Assembly (NCBI GenBank): GCA_019239785.1
Contig: JAFAZM010000219.1
Span: forward strand, 1 to 10,139
DNA length: 10,139 bases
Reading direction: 5' to 3'
DNA from: Sphingomonadaceae bacterium
Lineage (GTDB): Bacteria > Pseudomonadota > Alphaproteobacteria > Sphingomonadales > Sphingomonadaceae
Below, one piece after another: positions 1-8,582 of the stretch (positions are counted from its first letter, which is position 1; each line of letters starts with the position of its first letter). The notes under the pieces are model-generated. The model saw only the letters and a program-made list of their open reading frames with translations, ran no database searches and was not told the DNA's origin. A program made the translations under genes and the position numbers.

Positions 1-12
1 GCTGACACGCCG

Positions 13-405
13 ATGCGTCGTGAGCTGCGGATCGAGGGCATCGCGCTCAACACGGTGAGGGAGCTTCCGCTCGAGGACCAGGACGCGCTGCTTCGGTTCG
101 GCTCGCCGATCTCGTTCGCCATCGGCAGCGCGACGATCCTCGCGGAATTCAATCGCTACGGCGGCGAGCTGCGCGTCAATCTGGCCCATATCGACGGCGG
201 CGGCGAAGGGGTTCTGCTTGCCCTCTGGAAGCTGGTCCGGACCTATGCCGAGGAGAGAGGCTTCGATGCGATCCGCTGGAACGTCCATGCCCTCACCTGC
301 GCGGAGCCGAATCCGAAATTGCAGCGCTTCCTCGCTGCCAACGGCTTCGCGGAGGTCGACGACGCGCAATACGGACGCATCTTTATGCGAAGACAAATGC
401 TATAA
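13..405 (+). CDS. GNAT-like protein, possibly 5'-truncated by window edge
   Basis: A 130-residue protein whose second half resembles the C-terminal half of a GNAT N-acetyltransferase. A glycine-rich turn (GGGEG, residues 62-66) leads into a helix (about 67-82). A strand follows (DAIRWNVHA, 85-93), then an Asn-Pro and the helix-turn NPKLQRFLAANGF (100-112), which matches the usual GNAT ending before the last strand. The typical acetyl-CoA loop R/QxxGxG is only loosely kept, so substrate and activity cannot be named. The reading frame stays open back to base 1 and there is no convincing Shine-Dalgarno before the ATG at 13, so the true start may lie outside the window. The stop is 8 bases before the pirin start, suggesting one transcript. 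It could also be a non-catalytic GNAT-fold protein. Confidence 0.55.
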   Translation: MRRELRIEGIALNTVRELPLEDQDALLRFGSPISFAIGSATILAEFNRYGGELRVNLAHIDGGGEGVLLALWKLVRTYAEERGFDAIRWNVHALTCAEPNPKLQRFLAANGFAEVDDAQYGRIFMRRQML

Positions 406-413
406 CGACCGCC

Positions 414-1313
414 ATGGCTGACGACCTCTTCCTCCAGACCCTCCTGCCGACCACGCACGATCTCGGCGGCTTCAAGGTCCACCGCACCCTGCCGCAGCGC
501 GAGCGGACCACGATCGGCCCCTTCATCTTCTTCGACCAGATGGGCCCGGCGCCGCTGCCCCCCGGCACCGGCATCGACGTGCGGCCGCATCCGCACATCA
601 ATCTCGCCACCGTCACCTATCTGTTCACCGGCGCGATCGACCATCGCGATTCGCTCGGCACCTTCGCGACGATCGAGCCCGGCGCGGTCAACCTGATGAC
701 CGCCGGCCGCGGCATCGCCCATAGCGAGCGCTCGCCGGCCGCCGTGCGGCCGGACGGGCCGGCGCTCTCCGGCATCCAGACCTGGCTCGCTCTGCCGAGC
801 GCGAAGGAGGAGATGGACCCGGCCTTCGAGCATGTCGGCAGGGACGAGCTGCCCCTGGTCGAGGGCGACGGCGTGCGCGCGCGCATCGTGATGGGAAGCC
901 TCTGGGGCGAGAGCTCGCCGGTCACCTGCCACAGCCCGACCATCTATGCCGACATCCACCTCACCCCGGGCGGCGCGATGCCGATCGACCCGGAAGCGGA
1001 AGAGCGCGGCCTCTACGTCGCCGAGGGCGAGGCGATGCTCGACGGCCTGCCGCTCGAACGTTCGACCCTCTACGTGCTGCGGCCCGGCATCCGCGCCACC
1101 CTGCGCTCCACGAGCGGCGGCCATGTCATGCTCTGCGGCGGCGCGCCGCTCGACGGGCCGCGCCACGTCTTCTGGAACTTCGTCTCCTCGCGCCGCGACC
1201 GGATCAACCAGGCGAAGGAAGACTGGAAGGCGGGCCGCTTCGCGCTGCCGCCCGACGACCATGACGAGTATATCCCGCTCCCCGAAGTGCCGATGACGGT
1301 GAGCTATCCGTGA
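414..1313 (+). CDS. Pirin family protein (bicupin)
   Basis: A 299-residue pirin, close to the family's usual length. Pirins are cytosolic iron-binding bicupins; some bacterial members have quercetin 2,3-dioxygenase activity and others modulate metabolic enzymes or transcription. The N-terminal cupin shows the conserved pirin start (KVHRTLPQRER, residues 21-31, then GPFIFFDQMGP) and the full set of expected metal ligands: His59 and His61 (RPHPHINLATVTYLF), and His103 and Glu105 (GIAHSERSP). The C-terminal cupin runs from about 180 to 280 (LYVAEGEAMLDG, then a late GGAPLDGPRHVFWNFVSS block typical of the family). It starts 8 bases after the GNAT-like gene. No strong Shine-Dalgarno is visible, so translation may depend on coupling. 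The ligands are seen; the specific role in this organism is not known. Confidence 0.93.
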   Translation: MADDLFLQTLLPTTHDLGGFKVHRTLPQRERTTIGPFIFFDQMGPAPLPPGTGIDVRPHPHINLATVTYLFTGAIDHRDSLGTFATIEPGAVNLMTAGRGIAHSERSPAAVRPDGPALSGIQTWLALPSAKEEMDPAFEHVGRDELPLVEGDGVRARIVMGSLWGESSPVTCHSPTIYADIHLTPGGAMPIDPEAEERGLYVAEGEAMLDGLPLERSTLYVLRPGIRATLRSTSGGHVMLCGGAPLDGPRHVFWNFVSSRRDRINQAKEDWKAGRFALPPDDHDEYIPLPEVPMTVSYP

Positions 1314-1329
1314 ACGATCCTCCCCTCGG

Positions 1330-1358
1330 TTTCGCGGGGATCACGAACCCCCGCGAAA
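1330..1358. terminator. Perfect stem-loop between convergent genes
   Basis: A 10-bp perfect inverted repeat (TTTCGCGGGG at 1330-1339, CCCCGCGAAA at 1349-1358) with a 9-base loop. It sits in the 64-base gap between the pirin stop and the stop of the minus-strand amidohydrolase. The A/T ends of the stem read as a short U-run on either strand, so it could end transcription from both sides. There is no long T-tract beyond the stem, so the call rests on position and stem quality. Confidence 0.6.
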
Positions 1359-1377
1359 CATGGGCGAGTGGTGAAGC

Positions 1378-4629
<3,252 letters not shown>

Positions 4630-4727
4630 GAGAACGGGACCTTTTGGACGAGTCGGTGCGGAAGGCGCGGACGGTGCACTATCCGGGCAAGACAGGCAAT
4701 CCAGTCGGAATACGGGGCCGGCTGCCG

Positions 4728-4874
4728 CTAGAAGCCGGAGCGGAGGCCGAGCACCAGGCTCGCGCCGCCGGAATCGTCGCCCGCTTCGCGGGCGAAGCGG
4801 GCGGTGCGGCCGAGCAGCTGCTCCCAGTAGAGGCCGAGAAAGGCTGAGAAGGGCTCGGCGATCCGGTCGCGCAG
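4728..4874 (-). pseudogene. copB: Remnant of copper resistance protein B (C-terminal end only)
   Basis: The minus strand encodes 48 residues and a stop that resemble the end of CopB, the outer-membrane beta-barrel of the pco/cop copper resistance systems. The stretch reads RIAEPFSAFLGLYWEQ, then LLGRTARFAREAGDD, and ends LVLGLRSGF. It keeps the CopB pattern of an aromatic strand (YxGxxWE), the TARFARxAGE/D turn, and a last strand ending in phenylalanine, as outer-membrane barrels do. CopB proteins are usually over 200 residues, and nothing upstream in this frame (to about 5021) resembles the rest of the barrel or its Met/His-rich N-terminus. There is also no cop operon neighbour. I read it as a decayed copB tail left by a deletion. 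The resemblance is from recall of the family, not an alignment. Confidence 0.65.
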
Positions 4875-5088
4875 GCAGCGTTGGAGCGCATCGACGTCAG
4901 CCACCAAAATCCCGCTCCCCGCCGGCGGGAAGCCCGCTTGGCGTCGAACACATATTGCGCGGGTTGGACCGAGACATACCGGCCAGCTTCGCCGCGTCAG
5001 CGGATTTCGTGGGTATAGCACAATAGATTCTTACGTATCCGGATGAAGACTTTCCCTATCAGGTAAATACTAATGTGCTGCTGCGCAT
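4875..5088. other. Gene-free stretch between copB remnant and cassette promoter
   Basis: No convincing gene is visible on either strand. The part to about 4990 is GC-rich like the rest of the window and may be scrambled copB-side sequence; it includes the short palindrome CCGCCGGCGG. From about 5015 the composition shifts: 28 of the 60 bases in 5041-5100 are G or C, well below the surrounding genes. Short open frames here have no coding character and no ribosome-binding site. The shift marks the upstream edge of the cassette that follows. Confidence 0.5.
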
Positions 5089-5117
5089 TTGGCGCAAGCT
5101 TAGAGTCGTGGTATGAT
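5089..5117 (+). promoter_or_regulatory. Sigma70-like promoter for the FSGRPNP cassette
   Basis: TTGGCG (5089-5094) and TATGAT (5112-5117) are separated by 17 bases. These match the sigma70 consensus at 4 of 6 and 5 of 6 positions with ideal spacing. Transcription would start near 5124, giving a leader of about 135 bases before the ATG at 5259. That leader holds a small hairpin (GGCGGA/TCCGCC, 5156-5172, loop CATAA). The promoter lies in the AT-richer segment, which makes chance matches more likely than elsewhere in the window. Confidence 0.45.
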
Positions 5118-5243
5118 GCGGTTCTCGAGTCGCTAAGGACAATGCACGACAATAGGGCGGACATAATCCGCCTCTAGTGTCAGCTGTAGTTCGGCTGGCA
5201 GCGGGGTATCGCATCTGCGATTGTCTTTTCGATTCACGAAGAA

Positions 5244-5250
5244 GGGGAGG
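5244..5250 (+). promoter_or_regulatory. Strong ribosome-binding site fixing the start of the cassette's first gene
   Basis: GGGGAGG lies 8 bases before the ATG at 5259. It is the best Shine-Dalgarno in the window and argues that the frame beginning there is truly translated. Confidence 0.8.
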
Positions 5251-5258
5251 AAGCGGAC

Positions 5259-6179
5259 ATGTTGCGCATCGAAGTAGATTTATTCTCTGGGCGCCCCAAT
5301 CCGACTTGGTTCGTCACAGACGCCGAACAGGTCAAGAATATCTTCGCGTCGATAAGCGAAGCCGGTGAGGCAGTGGCGAAGCCGCACGCGGGCTTCAATG
5401 GCCTCGGCTTCCGCGAGGTTCGGGTCGAGGTCCTCGCCGACGAAGGTTCGCGCCGCCGAGGCGTGCCGAGGCAATTTGCGCTGGCGTCCACCGCGGCGAA
5501 GGAGCTGAGATCGTCCGGATCTCTGGCGCGCAGCCTCGTCGAAGCCATGCCGATCCGATCCGACGTTCGCTTGGTCGAGCATGAGCTGACGCCGCTCACC
5601 GCGAAGCTGCGGGACATGATTCTCGAGCGGATGCACCGGTTCCTGGCCGATCCGCCTAATCCGCCGCCTCCGCCACCGCCGCCGCCCAATCCGCTGATCA
5701 CCACCATCAACGACGCCAAGTGCCAGAATTGCCAATATGAGGTCAGCCAATACAATCCGGCTTTCTGGAACAATGCGGCCACGCAGCCTTACAACAATTG
5801 CTACAATTATGCGCGCAACTGGAAGACCAACACCTTCGCGCAACCGGGTCGCGCACATGGCGCGATGACGTCCACCATGGCCTGCGGAACGGTCACCACG
5901 GCGGCCATGGCGGACGGGCTGAAGAAGCGCTGCAATCCCTGCCTGCCGGCGAGCGAATATCCGCGCCGCCTGATGGCACTCGTCATCGATCCCGGCTGGG
6001 ACTATCACTGGTATCGCCATCAGCGCGGCGGTTTCTGGGGGCACAAGCCGGGCAGCACGGCGGCCAGGAACGTCGACAACAGCAACGTGCTGATCGTGAA
6101 CCCCGAGACGTGCAACCGAGGGGGCTATACGGACTTTTGCGGCTACTTCTATGCCGGGGTTTCGGTGGTGATCAACTGA
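5259..6179 (+). CDS. Two-domain protein of unknown function: FSGRPNP domain, proline linker, Cys/His-rich domain
   Basis: A 306-residue protein I cannot assign to a named family. Residues 1-130 are an alpha/beta-looking domain opening with IEVDLFSGRPNP (motif at 9-15) and containing GLGFREV (48-54); the same domain makes up the whole of the next gene. Residues 133-145 are a proline-rich linker with nine consecutive prolines. Residues 150-306 form a second domain with eight cysteines, including CQNC (155-158) and CNPC (225-228). It has the blocks YNNCYNYA (Cys181), FAQPGR (193-198), DPGWDYHWYR (His250), FWGHKPG (His262) and YTDFCGYF (Cys294). The Cys-then-His order is reminiscent of papain-like or NlpC/P60-type hydrolases, but this is only inference. 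No signal peptide or membrane segment is seen. A good promoter and ribosome-binding site precede it, and the next gene starts 7 bases after its stop. Confidence 0.85.
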   Translation: MLRIEVDLFSGRPNPTWFVTDAEQVKNIFASISEAGEAVAKPHAGFNGLGFREVRVEVLADEGSRRRGVPRQFALASTAAKELRSSGSLARSLVEAMPIRSDVRLVEHELTPLTAKLRDMILERMHRFLADPPNPPPPPPPPPNPLITTINDAKCQNCQYEVSQYNPAFWNNAATQPYNNCYNYARNWKTNTFAQPGRAHGAMTSTMACGTVTTAAMADGLKKRCNPCLPASEYPRRLMALVIDPGWDYHWYRHQRGGFWGHKPGSTAARNVDNSNVLIVNPETCNRGGYTDFCGYFYAGVSVVIN

Positions 6180-6186
6180 GGAGGCA

Positions 6187-6504
6187 ATGCTCGTCGAGCT
6201 CGATATCTTCAGCGGAAGGCCGAATCCACGATGGGAGCTCGACGAGCGGGACCGGGCCGAGTTGCAGCGGCTGCAGGCCGCCCTGGCTCCCGCGCGTGGG
6301 GCGCCGCCGGAGCCTCCCGGTCTCGGCTATAAGGGATTTTCGTATGGGGACGCTTCCGGGCACTGCCGTGCTTTCCAAGGCCATGTGGAGTGCCCCGACG
6401 GCCCACTCGCCGATCCTTCGTTCAGCGTCGAGCGCTTCCTGCTCGACCGACTGCCGGCCGAGTTTGCGCCGCTTCGCGACAGAATCGCCGCGTCTTTGGC
6501 GTGA
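6187..6504 (+). CDS. Stand-alone FSGRPNP-domain protein, function unknown
   Basis: A 105-residue protein that corresponds along its whole length to the N-terminal domain of the preceding gene's product. The opening LVELDIFSGRPNPRW (motif at 8-14) matches IEVDLFSGRPNPTW. GLGYKGF (46-51) matches GLGFREV, and the ending FLLDRLPAEFAPLRDRI matches the helix pair before the other protein's proline linker. It lacks the Cys/His domain. The start is supported by alignment of the two N-termini and by AGGAGG, which overlaps the upstream stop; pairing through GAGG (6178-6181) gives a 5-base spacer. The tight spacing implies one operon with coupled translation. Possible roles are partner, regulator or protective subunit of the larger protein; nothing in the sequence decides between them. 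Confidence 0.85.
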   Translation: MLVELDIFSGRPNPRWELDERDRAELQRLQAALAPARGAPPEPPGLGYKGFSYGDASGHCRAFQGHVECPDGPLADPSFSVERFLLDRLPAEFAPLRDRIAASLA

Positions 6505-6510
6505 GCGGCC

Positions 6511-6525
6511 GGCCGCGGCGCGGCC
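6511..6525. terminator. Short GC hairpin between convergent genes (weak)
   Basis: GGCCGC (6511-6516) pairs with GCGGCC (6520-6525) around a 3-base loop. It lies in the 33-base gap between the FSGRPNP gene and the minus-strand L,D-transpeptidase stop. No T-run follows on either strand, and such GC palindromes are frequent in this DNA, so it is only a candidate. Confidence 0.25.
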
Positions 6526-6537
6526 CGGCTCCCAAGC

Positions 6538-7821
6538 CTAGGGCCCCAGATCCTGCCCCGGCGGCGGCGCCGCGCGGCGCGGCCGCGCCGGCAGGCCGAG
6601 CGCCTCGGCGACGTCCTCGTCCCAGCCATAGCCGTCCGGCACTATCATGATGCGGCCATGGTCGAGATAGGCGGTCTGGTACATCAGCCGCACCGGGATC
6701 TGGTGCGGCAGCTGCACGAAGCTCTCCTCGCCGGTCGCGAGCGCTTCGTCCCACTGGTCAAGCACGCCCTCGTCCTCGGCGATCATCCGGGCGAAGCCGA
6801 GCGCGTCGAAGACCCGCACGCAGCCGTGGCTGGCATGGCGCTCGGCCCGCGAGAACAGGCCTTTGGCCGGCGTATCGTGGAGATAGATGGACTGATCGTT
6901 GCGCAGGTCGAACTTGACCAGGCCGAGCGAGTTGGTCGGCCCCGATTGCTGGACGATCCAGCCGTCGCGCCGTTCCATATGATGGCGGCGCATCGAGGCC
7001 GGGCTGTCCACCTCATGCTCGATCGAACGGGGCACCGTCCAGGTGGGATTGGCGACCAGCCGGAACAAAGGCGAGCCGAGCTCCGGCGTCTCGCGGCCCG
7101 GCTCGCCGGCGACGACGCGGCGGCTGTCCGCGGCGGCGCCGTCACGCCAATAGGTCAGCATCGTGGCGGCGGTGTTGACGTCGATCCGGGTCGGCGGCGG
7201 CGTCCGCTCGAGCCAGCGCCGCCGTTCCAGGTTGACCGCAAGCGTGCGGGCCCGCTCGAGCAGGGCGTCTGGCGGGTGGCCGGCCGCGGCAGCGACCTGG
7301 CGGTTGGCCTCGACATAGGCCTGCGAGAGCGCGCGATATTCCGCGTCCTGCGGCGCCAGGCCGGCGAGCCATTGCCCGACCTGCCCGCGCGCGAGCGCCT
7401 CGTTGAGCCCCTGGGCGAGATCGGCCCGCGGCCGCGGAACGGAATAGGGATTGCGCAGCCGCGTGGGATCGGTGCGGCCCTGCGCCAGCGCCTGCGCATA
7501 GGTCAAGGCGGCGAGGCTGAGCGCGGCATCGTGCGCCGGGCCGGATGGCGATCGGGCGAGCGGTTCGAGGAAGGCGGCCTTGTCGAGCCCGTGCTGCTCG
7601 GCCTGGCCGATCGCATTGGCGAGATCCGCCTCGGTGCGCGGCGTCCAGGCCGTGCTCCAGCTCCGCGCGCCATAGAGATGAGCCAGCCGCGCATCGCCCG
7701 CAGCCACCGCACGGAGCGCCTCCGTCGGCGAAGGCGCCGGCGCCTGCTGATTCGGCTGGTCGGCCTGCCCGCAACCGGCGAGCGCGATCAGCGCCGCCGC
7801 AACCAAGAACCTCGCCCGCAC
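6538..7821 (-). CDS. L,D-transpeptidase lipoprotein (YcbB/LdtD type)
   Basis: A 427-residue cell-wall enzyme that would form 3-3 (diaminopimelate to diaminopimelate) cross-links or attach proteins to peptidoglycan in the periplasm. The GTG at 7821 is chosen because GGAG lies 5 bases upstream and because it gives a clean lipoprotein signal peptide (VRARFLVAAALIALAGC, lipobox LAGC at 14-17, lipidated Cys17). The longer frame to 7917 would bury that signal. Residues about 40-230 form the helical scaffold region seen before the catalytic domain in YcbB-like enzymes. The YkuD catalytic domain follows at about 245-390, with His315 (YLHDTP), then SHGCVR with His332, the nucleophile Cys334 and Arg336. 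The C-terminus is Pro/Arg-rich. It is divergent from the PilZ gene, with 138 bases between their starts. Lipidation and periplasmic placement are inferred from the signal peptide. Confidence 0.92.
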   Translation of the reverse strand: MRARFLVAAALIALAGCGQADQPNQQAPAPSPTEALRAVAAGDARLAHLYGARSWSTAWTPRTEADLANAIGQAEQHGLDKAAFLEPLARSPSGPAHDAALSLAALTYAQALAQGRTDPTRLRNPYSVPRPRADLAQGLNEALARGQVGQWLAGLAPQDAEYRALSQAYVEANRQVAAAAGHPPDALLERARTLAVNLERRRWLERTPPPTRIDVNTAATMLTYWRDGAAADSRRVVAGEPGRETPELGSPLFRLVANPTWTVPRSIEHEVDSPASMRRHHMERRDGWIVQQSGPTNSLGLVKFDLRNDQSIYLHDTPAKGLFSRAERHASHGCVRVFDALGFARMIAEDEGVLDQWDEALATGEESFVQLPHQIPVRLMYQTAYLDHGRIMIVPDGYGWDEDVAEALGLPARPRRAAPPPGQDLGP

Positions 7822-7911
7822 ACAAGCTCCACAAAACGCCACCGGAGCCGCTTCAACGTGCGCATGCGCGCTTCGATCCGGGAAACCCGCAATCGCCCTT
7901 AAGCCTTGCTT

Positions 7912-7945
7912 AGCCATTGCAGGGCAAAAGGCGCCCGCAATGGCT
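7912..7945 (+). promoter_or_regulatory. Long stem-loop in the leader of the PilZ gene
   Basis: AGCCATTGC (7912-7920) pairs perfectly with GCAATGGCT (7937-7945). After one bulged A, GGGC (7922-7925) pairs with GCCC (7933-7936), leaving the loop AAAAGGC. This makes 13 base pairs with a single bulge, ending two bases before the AGGAG ribosome-binding site at 7948-7952. It could be a translational control element, a protein-binding inverted repeat in the divergent promoter region, or a transcription brake. A separate 10-bp palindrome (GCGCATGCGC, 7860-7869) lies in the same intergenic stretch and could be an operator. Confidence 0.45.
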
Positions 7946-7959
7946 TCAGGAGTTTATCC

Positions 7960-8313
7960 GTGAGCAGGGCGCAACTGGCGATCCTCCCCGTGACGGACGG
8001 CCGCAGCGCCGAGCGCCGCATCGTCAACCTCGCCGCCCGGCTGCGCGAGCCAGGCGCGACCATCGTCGAGGCCGAGGTGCGCGATCTTTCCACCGACGGC
8101 TTCATGGCGGAGACGAATCTGTCGGTCGAGCCGGGCGCGACGATCTGGCTGAAGCTGCCCGGCCTTGAGCCGCAGAACAGCCGCGTCGCCTGGGCCGAGG
8201 ACGGCAAGATCGGCTGCCAATTCTCGACGCCGCTCCATCCGCTGACGCTGGAGATGCTGGTGAAGACGAGCAAGAAGCCGCCGCTCCGGGGCCATTTCGG
8301 CCCGCAGCGCTAG
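7960..8313 (+). CDS. PilZ-domain protein (putative cyclic-di-GMP receptor)
   Basis: A 117-residue single-domain PilZ protein. PilZ domains bind cyclic-di-GMP and pass the signal to motility, polysaccharide or envelope functions. Both halves of the ligand signature are present: RxxxR at Arg15-Arg19 (RSAER) and DxSxxG at Asp42-Gly47 (DLSTDG). Beta-barrel strands follow (ATIWLKLPG, NSRVAWAED, KIGCQFSTPLHP). The start is the GTG at 7960, with AGGAG 7 bases upstream. The frame is open back to a TTG at 7906, but that extension overlaps the leader stem-loop and has no ribosome-binding site. The partner protein is unknown and neither neighbour is an obvious target. Binding is expected from the motif, not shown. 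Confidence 0.88.
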   Translation: MSRAQLAILPVTDGRSAERRIVNLAARLREPGATIVEAEVRDLSTDGFMAETNLSVEPGATIWLKLPGLEPQNSRVAWAEDGKIGCQFSTPLHPLTLEMLVKTSKKPPLRGHFGPQR

Positions 8314-8369
8314 CGCGTCGGCAGGGGCGGCCGGTCTCCCTTTCCAAGCCGGCGGCGATGGGTTAGCTT

Positions 8370-8389
8370 TCTCCCTCATTTGGGGGAGA
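8370..8389 (+). promoter_or_regulatory. Hairpin covering the ribosome-binding site of the leader-like peptide gene
   Basis: TCTCCC (8370-8375) pairs with GGGAGA (8384-8389) around an 8-base loop. The 3' arm contains the GGGGAG Shine-Dalgarno that serves the ATG at 8395. In folded RNA the site would be hidden, so the hairpin could limit translation of the peptide. The stem is only 6 bp, so it may also be chance. Confidence 0.35.
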
Positions 8390-8394
8390 TGGTG

Positions 8395-8568
8395 ATGACG
8401 CCCGACCAAGCTTCGTCCCGGCCGGAAACCGATCCGAACCCGTCCGACTCCGATCCGGCCGGCACCCGGTCTACCCGCGATTGGCAGACGCCGACGCTTC
8501 GGCACCTCGTCGCCAGCGCCGCCACGCAGGGCGTGCGCGCCACCCCCGATTCGGAAGGGACCTCGTGA
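8395..8568 (+). CDS. 57-residue leader-like peptide, possible lasso/RiPP precursor
   Basis: A small peptide gene with GGGGAG at 8383-8388 and a 6-base spacer before the ATG at 8395; an ATG at 8389 and a TTG at 8380 are less well placed. The first 29 residues are polar, rich in Asp, Pro and Ser, and look disordered. Residues 30-45 then follow the leader pattern of lasso peptides: Trp30-x-x-Pro33-x-Leu35, Leu38, and Thr44 at position -2 of a possible cut before Gly46. The remaining 12 residues, GVRATPDSEGTS, place Asp52 and Glu54 at core positions 7 and 9, where the ring acid of a lasso peptide sits. The TPD is reminiscent of paeninodin. No lasso cyclase or leader peptidase is in the window. 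The gene abuts a 2OG-Fe(II) oxygenase. It may be a RiPP precursor, a substrate of the oxygenase, or an unrelated small protein. Confidence 0.6.
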   Translation: MTPDQASSRPETDPNPSDSDPAGTRSTRDWQTPTLRHLVASAATQGVRATPDSEGTS

Positions 8569-8582
8569 AGCTGGCGACGTGA
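8565..8582 (+). other. Five-codon mini-ORF bridging peptide and oxygenase genes
   Basis: GTG AAG CTG GCG ACG TGA. Its start overlaps the peptide stop (GTGA, 8565-8568) and its stop overlaps the oxygenase GTG (GTGA, 8579-8582). GGAAGGGA sits 5 bases before its start, while the oxygenase GTG has no good ribosome-binding site of its own. Either it couples translation of the two genes, or it marks a one-base deletion in the original 5' end of the oxygenase gene. Confidence 0.4.

Noticed and set aside
243..1262. A 339-codon minus-strand frame opposite pirin and the GNAT-like gene
   Set aside because: It overlaps two supported genes and has only low-complexity Arg/Ala/Asp-rich content.
4875..5021. 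Possible N-terminal part of an intact gene ahead of the CopB-like tail
   Set aside because: The translation (from MLYPRNPLTRR) has no signal peptide, barrel strands or ribosome-binding site.
5653..5697. Repetitive CCG/CCT run
   Set aside because: It encodes the proline linker in frame and is not an independent repeat element.
6658..7902. A 414-codon plus-strand frame opposite the L,D-transpeptidase
   Set aside because: Antisense shadow; the minus strand carries the lipobox and the SHGCVR catalytic motif.
7822..7917. N-terminal extension of the L,D-transpeptidase to 7917
   Set aside because: It would put 32 residues before a clean lipoprotein signal peptide; the GTG at 7821 has its own GGAG site.
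7906..7959. N-terminal extension of the PilZ protein from a TTG at 7906
   Set aside because: It runs through the leader stem-loop and has no ribosome-binding site; GTG at 7960 has AGGAG at 7 bases.
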